47,453 nucleotides of DNA from Kiritimatiellia bacterium (lineage in GTDB: Bacteria; Verrucomicrobiota; Kiritimatiellia; RFP12; UBA1067), in the NCBI GenBank assembly GCA_017427485.1, contig JAFRSR010000147.1, positions 1-47,453 of the forward strand, read 5' to 3'. Positions 8,010 to 14,297 of the stretch are shown in pieces. The notes under the pieces are model-generated. The model had not been told where the DNA came from. It made no database searches and saw only the letters and a list, made by a program, of their open reading frames with translations. The first letter of the stretch is position 1. Every line of letters starts with the position of its first letter. Position numbers and translations under genes: made by a program.

Positions 8010-9473
8010 CTACCGGCCATCGGCTTCCTCGGCGAGCGTGGTGCGTTCAGACATGATGTCGGCGGCGTCCACCACCGCATCGAAAAAGCCATCTGCCTCC
8101 ACGGCTGGCGAAAGGTGCCCGGAATAGACAAGCGCCGTGCGCACCGACACGCGCCGCCCGAGGCCCAGCCGCTTCACCTTCTCGGCGACTTCGTCAATGA
8201 CCTCTCTCCCGATCTCCCGGCGCCTTTTGATCTCCACCACCCAGACTGTGCGCCGCGTCTGGATCAGAAGGTCGATCTGGCAACCCTCGCCACGCGCATG
8301 TGCGGCTCGGCGGTACGGCGCTGCGGAAACGAGCAGCGTCCGATCCAACCCCAGCCGCCGCAAAAGCCCGGCGATGTTGTTCAGCAAAAGGCACTCGAAC
8401 TGAAATCCGAGTATCGACTGCCATCCGGGCAGCTGTTCCAAGTCGGTGAAACGGAAAAGTCCCTTGTCTATCAAATCCCTGTTCGGCGCGATGTACTTGA
8501 TGTAGAAGCGCGTGTAGTTGTCCGAGATGCGATAGCGGAACAGACGCGAACGGGCGCCGGAATGCGGGTTCACGCCGCCATCGCGTGCGATGAACCCCGC
8601 CAGCTTCAGTTCCTCGAGGTCTTCCAGAAAATGTCCGTTGTTTTCCACTCCCAGCATCTCCGCCAGTTCCTTCCCGCTGAAAGAACCGCTTCCGAGACAT
8701 TCAAGAATCCGCCGCTTGACCGTCCCCTTCCCCTCGAACACGTCGGTAAAGATGTCGTCGAACTCGTCAACCAGTATCCCGCCAGGCGTAAAGCAAAGCG
8801 CCTTCAGGTTCTCCGCCGGCGAAAGCCTTGGATTCATGAGTTCCAGATATTTCGGCACGCCGCCCGTCACCGACAGGACGTCGAACATGTCGCTCGCGGC
8901 AGTGCGCGCGGCACGCTTCCCCCAGAACCGGGCGCAGTCGCGCAAGGGCAGTTCGCCGACAAGAAGATTGAGCGTGGGGCGTCCGACAAATGCCTTGTTC
9001 CGTAGGATGTTCTTCGATATCCACGTCGAAACGCTGCCGCAGACCACGAGCATGAGCCGCTTGTGCTTCTTGAAACGGTTGTCCCAGGCATACTTGAGTT
9101 CGCCGGGATAGTCGGGATCGTATTTGCCCATCCACGACACTTCATCCAGAAACACCACTGTCCGTTCGCTGTCCGCGATTACGCCGTCAAGCCTGGCAAA
9201 CGCATCGAACCACGACGCCAACGGGCGCAGAGGTACGCCCGTCTGCTCGGAAAGCTGCCGGGCGAACGCGGTCAGCTGCTTCTGGTTGGAATCCGCCTCA
9301 CGCGGCGACAAGCCCTCAAGCTTGATGAAGCGCACCTTGCTCCTGCGGGCAAACTCCTCGATGAGCGTGGACTTGCCGATGCGGCGGCGTCCGCGGCATG
9401 TGACAAGGGACGCAATCGGACTCGCCAACTGCGCGTCAAGCTGTTCCAATATCTCTTCACGACCGAAAAACAT
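8010..9473 (-). CDS. AAA-ATPase with C-terminal PD-(D/E)XK-like domain (archaeal-ATPase/DUF234 type)
   Basis: 487 residues from ATG at 9473, with GGAG eight bases upstream. The Walker A motif is G-R-R-R-I-G-K-S-T (28-36) and Walker B is V-V-F-L-D-E (106-111). A winged-helix-like middle part is followed by a DUF234-type C-terminal domain holding Asp401 and E-I-K (Glu414, Lys416), the pattern of a PD-(D/E)XK nuclease fold. Such proteins are numerous in gut bacteria and archaea; their roles are poorly known, and links to DNA processing or defence are inference. The gene has the strongest promoter in the window, preceded by two identical palindromes. Confidence 0.82.
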   Translation of the reverse strand: MFFGREEILEQLDAQLASPIASLVTCRGRRRIGKSTLIEEFARRSKVRFIKLEGLSPREADSNQKQLTAFARQLSEQTGVPLRPLASWFDAFARLDGVIADSERTVVFLDEVSWMGKYDPDYPGELKYAWDNRFKKHKRLMLVVCGSVSTWISKNILRNKAFVGRPTLNLLVGELPLRDCARFWGKRAARTAASDMFDVLSVTGGVPKYLELMNPRLSPAENLKALCFTPGGILVDEFDDIFTDVFEGKGTVKRRILECLGSGSFSGKELAEMLGVENNGHFLEDLEELKLAGFIARDGGVNPHSGARSRLFRYRISDNYTRFYIKYIAPNRDLIDKGLFRFTDLEQLPGWQSILGFQFECLLLNNIAGLLRRLGLDRTLLVSAAPYRRAAHARGEGCQIDLLIQTRRTVWVVEIKRRREIGREVIDEVAEKVKRLGLGRRVSVRTALVYSGHLSPAVEADGFFDAVVDAADIMSERTTLAEEADGR

Positions 9474-9499
9474 GTTTATTTCTCCATCTGCCGCGCGAG

Positions 9500-9528
9500 A
9501 TTATCCCATATTCCGCGGTCGAAGTCAA
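9500..9528 (-). promoter_or_regulatory. Strong sigma-70-like promoter of the AAA-ATPase gene
   Basis: On the minus strand, TTGACT (9523-9528), a 17-base spacer and GATAAT (9500-9505). It is the best canonical -35/-10 match in the window. Transcription would start near 9493, giving a leader of about 20 bases. Confidence 0.7.
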
Positions 9529-9536
9529 TCGAAAAC

Positions 9537-9570
9537 GGGCGTGAAACGTGCATTTGCAGATTTCACGCCC
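9537..9570. repeat. 34-bp palindrome, copy 1
   Basis: Perfect 10-bp arms GGGCGTGAAA and TTTCACGCCC enclose a 14-base centre that itself contains TGCA-TT-TGCA. It lies nine bases upstream of the -35 of the ATPase promoter. An identical copy sits at 9591-9624. A two-fold-symmetric protein-binding site is the likeliest reading. Confidence 0.85.
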
Positions 9571-9590
9571 ATTTTTAGTATGCCGATTTT

Positions 9591-9624
9591 GGGCGTGAAA
9601 CGTGCATTTGCAGATTTCACGCCC
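9591..9624. repeat. 34-bp palindrome, copy 2
   Basis: Identical in all 34 positions to the copy at 9537-9570, including the centre. The two copies are 54 bp apart centre to centre, about five helical turns, so both would face the same side of the DNA. Confidence 0.85.
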
Positions 9625-10172
9625 CTTCCTACACAGAACAGAGCCGCGACCGCCGACCTTCCGCAAAACCAACGCACCCGCCGGTCCTTTCTTCGCGGGT
9701 GCGTTCGGCCTCGGTTTCGTCACCATACATGACGGCATACTCAAGCAGGGCGTCAAGTCGCTTGATCGCTCGTGCCTGTCCTCCGTAGCCTTAGCGTAGG
9801 CGGATCGTCTCTCTGCGGCATCACCATAGTCTCTACTCCACCATTTCTACTCCACTAATGGGGCCTGTCCCTCTAGCATCCCCTCGATTTCCAGTTTCCC
9901 AAAGAATTTCTAAATTAGCCTATTAAAATTGGTCCAAGATGACAGCCTCGGCAAGATTCTAGGTATAATAGATGACGGACGACAAGATTCGTGGTGCGTG
10001 ACATTTATGGAGACAAGTCCTAATGGCGCTTGAATTGGTGTTCGCCCTTTGTTCCTTCGGTGCATAGTGCACGGAAGGCAGGGTGTCAAATAGGAAGGCG
10101 TGCTGGTGAATTGCGCAGGAGATGCCGAATGTGCCGAACGCCGAGAAGCGTAGTGCAATAATCGGCAGGATA
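9625..10172. other. Gene-free, AT-richer stretch with several hairpins
   Basis: No credible gene is seen in about 550 bases. There is an 11-bp perfect inverted repeat at 9671-9681 and 9695-9705, a hairpin around 9750-9769, and a degenerate hairpin at 9779-9804. A TATAAT hexamer lies at 9964-9969 on the plus strand, and an imperfect palindrome at 10054-10078 pairs 10 of 11 positions. Base composition shifts here from GC-rich to AT-richer, so this may be the left edge of the island that follows. Confidence 0.5.
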
Positions 10173-10181
10173 TGGTACAAT
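10173..10181 (+). promoter_or_regulatory. Extended -10 box of the hicBA-like operon
   Basis: TGGTACAAT; the -35 region has no strong match. Transcription near 10188 would leave about 36 bases before the preferred antitoxin start at 10225. Confidence 0.45.
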
Positions 10182-10224
10182 ATCGGCGTTGCGAGTGAAA
10201 GCGATACAGGAAAGGTTTGAGCTA

Positions 10225-10584
10225 ATGATGCTGAAAGAGCGAAGCAGGCAAGTAAGGGCACGAACCCTCGACATCGACCTTGTCCAACGTGCGGAGCGCA
10301 AGTTGAGCCGCTACAATATGGACTTGAACGGTGTATTGGCGTTCATTGTCGCCGTTCGCGGCTTGCCCGACTTGCGCAACGCCCCACAGACGATGGATTT
10401 CACGACCCACGGCCAGATATTCACGGCGGACGTGACGTCAGATGCCGATGGCGGCTATTGTGCGACCGTGCGCGGTCATGACAACTGTTTTACCGAGGCC
10501 GATACCCTGCCGGAACTCCGCAAGAATCTGATCGAGGTGACAGATCTTATGCTCTTTGACGAGGGCAGGACAGTTGCGAAATGA
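10225..10584 (+). CDS. hicB: Chimeric antitoxin: RelB/DinJ-like N-terminus with HicB-like C-terminus
   Basis: 119 residues from ATG at 10225, preceded by AGGAAAGG; frames upstream to 10189 use TTG or GTG and are less likely. Residues about 8-52 resemble the ribbon-helix-helix region of RelB/DinJ antitoxins: a V-R-A-R strand, two helices and a closing G-L-P-D-L-R. Residues about 55-115 match the HicB fold, with D-G-G-Y, a G-H-D-N-C-F-T turn and T-L-P-E-L. Canonical HicB has its DNA-binding part at the C-terminus, so the order here is reversed. Its stop overlaps the start of the HicA-like toxin (ATGA). It should neutralise the toxin and repress the operon. Confidence 0.8.
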   Translation: MMLKERSRQVRARTLDIDLVQRAERKLSRYNMDLNGVLAFIVAVRGLPDLRNAPQTMDFTTHGQIFTADVTSDADGGYCATVRGHDNCFTEADTLPELRKNLIEVTDLMLFDEGRTVAK

Positions 10585-10781
10585 AGCCTTTGACCGCACA
10601 AGAAGTGGAACGTATGCTAAAGAAGCACGGATTTCGTCCAGTCAGCTCGAACGGAATCCATTTCAAATGGACTGATGCCGCAGGACATTCAGTCCCCGTG
10701 CCTCACCACGGCAACCGTCTTATTCGGCAGGGTACGCTCCATTCGATATTCAGGCTTGCTGGCATTCCCCCGCCCCGTTGA
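10581..10781 (+). CDS. hicA: HicA-like mRNA interferase toxin
   Basis: 66 residues from ATG at 10581, overlapping the antitoxin stop. It has the HicA double-stranded-RNA-binding fold signature: K-H-G-F, then N-G-I-H with His27 at the catalytic position, V-P-V-P-H-H and G-T-L-H-S-I-F-R-L-A-G-I. Family members cleave mRNA when the antitoxin is lost. The serine usually preceding the histidine is isoleucine here. Order is antitoxin first, the reverse of classic hicAB. Confidence 0.88.
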   Translation: MKPLTAQEVERMLKKHGFRPVSSNGIHFKWTDAAGHSVPVPHHGNRLIRQGTLHSIFRLAGIPPPR

Positions 10782-10795
10782 AAAGAGAACGAAAA

Positions 10796-12814
10796 ATGAA
10801 ACACTGCATTAGTGCTGCCTTCATTGCGGTTGCGACCGTAGTCATGGGGTTTGACGCTGAATCCAAATATATAGAAAATGGGCGAATTGTCCTTGATTCG
10901 CCGTTCGATCTGGAACTAGGATCGACAGAATACGCAAAGACGTTCGGAAGCCTGATCCGTACATCGGCGCAAGCGGACTATGATCCGATAACGAAGAAGA
11001 CGACCACGAATTTCCATCACCACGCGACGGCGTACCTCTCTACGCCGTATTTTGGCTGTGACAAGGTAGGACTCAAGTTCGAAGACGGTGACAAGGTACT
11101 TTCCTGGTGCTATTTCTCAATCGGGAAAACGACGTCGGATAATACCAATATCATGTCCTATACAGAATGCCGTGCAGTCTTGGACAAGATTGTTGACGAT
11201 ATGAACAAGCGTTGTGGCATCACAATGCAGTGTGTTGGCAACAAGACAGAGCGACAAGCAAAGGAATCTGTCCGTTTAAAAATTCAGGACTACAAACGCA
11301 GAAAAGAAGAGTTTCTTGATTTTAACATGAGTTTTGTCAGCTTCCGAGCGCAAAAAGGATCGGTCGTTTACGATGTACATGGATTGATCAACGAGAAAGA
11401 GCGGTGCTACATCAGCGTGGGGTGTTGTGATTTTCAAGCAATCTCATCGTTGTCGTCGTCTTACAAACCTGGCGACAAAATCCCTGTCCACACGAACAAG
11501 ACGCATTCAGCCATTGGCGGACAAGTGCCGCCGTTTCGCGTGGAGAACGGAACAGTCATCGTAAGTTCGCCGTTCGACTTGGAGATGGGATCGACCGAGT
11601 ATGCGAAGATCGCGGGAAAAGTCCTTCGCGTGCACCGATACGCCAACTACGATCCTAATACTAAAAAGACGACAACGAATGAGACTGTGTATGCAAGCGC
11701 CAAGCTGGCTAAACCGTATTTTGGATGTCGAACGATCAGTTTGAACTTTGGGGGCAAAGAGAAAAGATTGTCTAGCATACATATGGATTGGGAACGGGGA
11801 CAAACAAGGAAGGGCAAGGATTCTGCACTGACGAACCAAGAGTGCCGCGACTTGGTTGACCGTATACTGGAAGACATGAAAACACATGCCGACATGACGG
11901 TAAGCGCATCAGTTGATCGGACGGAAGAGGAAGCCCTAGAGAGGATTGCGGAGATGTACAAAAACGATGGAAAACCGAAAGAACGACACGAATATCATGT
12001 GCCGTTCTATTCCTGGCGCGCAACGCGTCAACGGAATGGTGCGCCAGCCGACTATTGGTTGAGTGCGATGGTAGGCAACGGCAAAAAACATCGAAGCGTT
12101 TCACTCTCGGCACATCTGCCTTTTAAGATTGACGATCATGTTACGGTCGTGACAAATAGAAGTTCGCACTTCTCAGGCAAACTTATTCCGACGCCCGCCC
12201 AGAAGAAGGCGCATGAAGAGGCTGCGAAGATGCGTGCAATGCTGAAACGGGTTTTCGATGTGGATTTCGACGCCACGAACGCGGTCATCGATCTGAAATT
12301 TACGCATTGGTCTTCTGTGACCAACGAACCGCCGGAAAAAGAATGGCTGACGCTTGAAACGCCGTTCGAGGGCATGACGGAGAAGAAGGTGTCCAAGCCG
12401 GTCTCGTTTCTGTGCATTCCGTTTCGCACGTTTGCCTTGCGCCGTCCGTATGATGGAGATGTGGAGGAATCGGAGCTGAAAAAACAGGCTGCACAGCTAC
12501 TGGCCCGTCTGGAGAGGGAATTGGGAGAGAAGATTCCATCTGTGGACAATAAAGAGGCGAAAGCTGAGCTTGCCAAGAGATTTGGCGGAGAAGGTGTTCC
12601 GGCCTTTGGCGATACGCGGATGGTTCTGGGACTCGACAAGGTTTTGTGCTTTACTGGTAAGATCGGCGATATCGGAATTGAAATCGCCTATGCCGCACCT
12701 CGGTATGCCAAGAGCAAAGGTGCGTATTCGATTGCATGGAGAGGTGCGGTTGTAGCGAATTTTGTCCAGTCTCCGATCTTCAGCGAAGAGCAGGCCAAGA
12801 AAAAAGCGAAGTAG
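10796..12814 (+). CDS. Exported protein with three divergent internal repeats, unknown function
   Basis: 672 residues from ATG at 10796; an in-frame TTG at 10778 overlaps the toxin stop and is less likely. A short signal-like hydrophobic segment occupies residues 5-22. Two copies of a domain of about 200 residues start at residues 27 and 250, each opening with E-N-G and S-P-F-D-L-E-(L/M)-G-S-T-E-Y-A-K and carrying Y-F-G-C and an E-C-R motif. A more diverged third copy appears to occupy residues about 470-660. I do not recognise the domain. The gene follows the toxin by 14 bases and is AT-richer than the surrounding chromosome, which suggests it travels with the hicBA pair. Confidence 0.75.
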   Translation: MKHCISAAFIAVATVVMGFDAESKYIENGRIVLDSPFDLELGSTEYAKTFGSLIRTSAQADYDPITKKTTTNFHHHATAYLSTPYFGCDKVGLKFEDGDKVLSWCYFSIGKTTSDNTNIMSYTECRAVLDKIVDDMNKRCGITMQCVGNKTERQAKESVRLKIQDYKRRKEEFLDFNMSFVSFRAQKGSVVYDVHGLINEKERCYISVGCCDFQAISSLSSSYKPGDKIPVHTNKTHSAIGGQVPPFRVENGTVIVSSPFDLEMGSTEYAKIAGKVLRVHRYANYDPNTKKTTTNETVYASAKLAKPYFGCRTISLNFGGKEKRLSSIHMDWERGQTRKGKDSALTNQECRDLVDRILEDMKTHADMTVSASVDRTEEEALERIAEMYKNDGKPKERHEYHVPFYSWRATRQRNGAPADYWLSAMVGNGKKHRSVSLSAHLPFKIDDHVTVVTNRSSHFSGKLIPTPAQKKAHEEAAKMRAMLKRVFDVDFDATNAVIDLKFTHWSSVTNEPPEKEWLTLETPFEGMTEKKVSKPVSFLCIPFRTFALRRPYDGDVEESELKKQAAQLLARLERELGEKIPSVDNKEAKAELAKRFGGEGVPAFGDTRMVLGLDKVLCFTGKIGDIGIEIAYAAPRYAKSKGAYSIAWRGAVVANFVQSPIFSEEQAKKKAK

Positions 12815-12848
12815 GCGCGTGATAGAAACATGGGAGAACGCAAGGGTC

Positions 12849-13274
12849 ATGTCGCTTTGGCCAAAGAAATCTAAAATAGTGTTATTGTCGGCAGTTTCGT
12901 TGTTGGCAATTTGCATTGCGTCATTCTTATTGTACAAAGCCAAAGTAATTCACGTAGGCAACATCTACTGGGTTGATTGCGGACAGTCAAATGGAACTCG
13001 TACGAGCATGATCATCCACCGCTGGCGAGTCCTTCTTAAGGCCGAGATTGCAACGATGGGGTATTATCCTTATTTATACGTAGTATTCGTTTCCACGGAT
13101 GAACCGTGCGCAGAAAAATCAGGATGGTATGCGAAGATAGATGTTAGAAATGGCTCTATGCAAATTGTCGATGGCGGCGAAGTCGCGCATTTCGGCAACA
13201 AGCATCGTCTGCATTTCCAAAACCATAGGCAAGTCAGGAAAGTCGGGAATGTGTTTTGGCAAGATTATGAGTGA
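12849..13274 (+). CDS. Small membrane-anchored hypothetical protein
   Basis: 141 residues from ATG at 12849; an in-frame GTG at 12819 is an alternative and the ribosome site is weak. One transmembrane segment spans residues about 9-29, followed by a soluble domain with a repeated V-G-N-(I/V)-(Y/F)-W pattern near both ends. No family is recognised. It lies 34 bases after the three-repeat protein and is probably in the same transcript. Its 3' end overlaps the broken kinase gene on the other strand by ten bases. Confidence 0.55.
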   Translation: MSLWPKKSKIVLLSAVSLLAICIASFLLYKAKVIHVGNIYWVDCGQSNGTRTSMIIHRWRVLLKAEIATMGYYPYLYVVFVSTDEPCAEKSGWYAKIDVRNGSMQIVDGGEVAHFGNKHRLHFQNHRQVRKVGNVFWQDYE

Positions 13275-13540
13275 TAACTGTTGACGCAGACGTGCTTAAT
13301 CTTCAAAAACCTTTCAAATCTCGGCTCTTTGAGTTGCTGATACGCCCGCTTGTCCGTCACCACAATCGACGGCAACATCTTGATTGCGACTTTTCGGTTA
13401 TCCAGTTGCCGATCTTCCGCCAACCAAACCGAACCCATTCCGCCCTCGCCCAACTGGCGGAGAATATGGTAGCGCCCGGCAAGCATCGTCCCGATGCCAC
13501 CTGCGATTGTCTTGTCGTCGTTGATGGTGTTCTCAAGCAT
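13265..13540 (-). pseudogene. Truncated serine/threonine protein kinase (N-terminal fragment)
   Basis: 91 codons from ATG at 13540. The start of a Pkn/PknB-type kinase domain is clear: [22 protein letters not shown] glycine-rich loop and V-A-I-K-M-L with the ATP-binding lysine. Similarity ends after Y-Q-Q-L-K, near 13328, and the frame stops 15 residues later. The catalytic loop and activation segment are absent from the window. The break coincides with the right edge of the AT-rich island, so the island probably replaced the rest of the gene. Confidence 0.8.
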
Positions 13541-13563
13541 AACTGGTTAACCTCGGCAACATT

Positions 13564-13989
13564 TTACCATTTCCAGTATGCTTTTGCCGCATGAATCAAC
13601 TCAATCTCAACGCCATCAGTTCCTGCTAGCCGCTCGGCCATGCGTTCGGCGAAGTACACGGAGCGGTGCTGGCCTCCCGTGCAGCCGAAGGCGACTTGAA
13701 GGTGGTTACGGCCGGTGTTCAATTTTGCCAATGTGGAAATGCTGCCAGTTCCAATGTTGCCAATTGCCAATATTCGATACGACCATGTATTCTCCATTGG
13801 AAATTGAAATTGACAACTGGCAACATTTACACATTGGCAACACTTTCCTCGGCCTGTGTAGCCGCGCAACGATTCGTCCCAGTACGGATTCGGCATCGCC
13901 CGGCAGTCGAACACGAAGCCCCCTCCGTTGCCGGTCTTGTCCTCCGGCAACCCGCGCTTGTACGAGAAGGATAGGATGGTTACTTTCAT
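13564..13989 (-). CDS. Stand-alone RapZ C-terminal domain protein interrupted by an in-frame hairpin element
   Basis: 141 residues from ATG at 13989, six bases behind the SEC-C gene. The first part matches the RapZ C-terminal domain (I-L-S-F-S-Y-K-R-G-L-P, then V-F-D-C-R-A-M-P-N-P-Y-W and L-R-G-Y-T-G). The later part matches too (V-A-F-G-C-T-G-G-Q-H-R-S-V-Y-F). The 40 or so residues that normally join these halves are replaced by a Cys/Asn-rich peptide encoded by a hairpin-forming repeat (13725-13840). In RapZ this domain binds RNA and metabolites such as GlcN6P; whether this product still folds is doubtful. It may be a pseudogene that kept its frame. Confidence 0.7.
   Translation of the reverse strand: MKVTILSFSYKRGLPEDKTGNGGGFVFDCRAMPNPYWDESLRGYTGRGKCCQCVNVASCQFQFPMENTWSYRILAIGNIGTGSISTLAKLNTGRNHLQVAFGCTGGQHRSVYFAERMAERLAGTDGVEIELIHAAKAYWKW
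13725..13840. mobile_element. Fold-back (MITE-like) element inside the RapZ-domain gene
   Basis: Imperfect terminal inverted repeats of about 31 bp (13725-13755 and 13809-13840) share T-T-G-C-C-A-A-T-G-T-G at the ends and G-C-C-A-G-T-T further in. The interior is also partly self-complementary and repeats TTGCCAAT several times. It encodes no protein of its own. No clear target-site duplication is seen. It resembles the palindromic elements known to insert in frame in Rickettsia genes. Confidence 0.6.
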
Positions 13990-13995
13990 GCCCTT

Positions 13996-14139
13996 TCACT
14001 TCCCGCGCCCGTAGCATTCCTTGTACTTCTTGCCGCTTCCGCAAGGGCGTTCCGGAATCACGACCACCCGCGAGCCGACGCCCGTCAGCTCGAACTTGAA
14101 CTTGCCGAACCCATCGGCGTTTGCTGCCTGCTTTGCCAT
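13996..14139 (-). CDS. Small SEC-C motif protein
   Basis: 47 residues from ATG at 14139, with AAGGAA upstream. The C-terminal third is a SEC-C zinc-binding motif, R-P-C-G-S-G-K-K-Y-K-E-C, as at the end of SecA and in many small proteins. Only two cysteines are obvious, so metal binding may be partial. It immediately precedes the RapZ-domain gene. The open frame extends upstream to 14277, but that part is made of REP-like repeats. Confidence 0.65.
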   Translation of the reverse strand: MAKQAANADGFGKFKFELTGVGSRVVVIPERPCGSGKKYKECYGRGK

Positions 14140-14165
14140 GTCTATTCCTTCCACTTTTTGCCGTC

Positions 14166-14269
14166 GGCCGCGACAAGCGCGGCCGCTCCCGCAACGGGCG
14201 GGTTGTCCATTTTCCCAGTCGTGCAGCGGGCGGGACGCCCGTTGGCCCAGTTGCGGGCAAGATGCCCGC
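14166..14269. repeat. Cluster of REP-like palindromes
   Basis: Three short palindromes lie between the GH127 stop and the SEC-C gene. They are 14166-14184 (GGCCGCG/CGCGGCC), 14225-14243 (core CGGGCG/CGCCCG) and 14253-14269 (GCGGGCA/TGCCCGC). The last two share the flank CCAGTTG and a three-base loop with the palindrome at 21372-21390. Confidence 0.75.
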
Positions 14270-14297
14270 CACCCCAATTATTCGCCCGTTGGTCCAG

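Noticed and set aside
9537-9624. CRISPR array
   Set aside because: Only two copies exist, with a 20-base spacer and strong palindromy, and no cas genes are near.
9671-9705. Intrinsic terminator
   Set aside because: The 11-bp stem is perfect but no run of T follows on the plus strand and only a short TTTT lies on the minus side; no gene ends close to it.
9457-9756. Minus-strand frame across the two 34-bp palindromes
   Set aside because: Its repeated peptide (G-R-E-I-C-K-C-T-F-H-A) is only the palindrome translated twice, and it crosses the ATPase promoter.
9964-9969. Promoter of an unknown transcript in the gene-free stretch
   Set aside because: TATAAT is present but without the TG extension or a -35, and no gene or defined RNA follows before the hicBA promoter.
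14140-14277. N-terminal extension of the SEC-C protein
   Set aside because: The residues are translated REP-like palindromes and a good ribosome site precedes the internal ATG at 14139.
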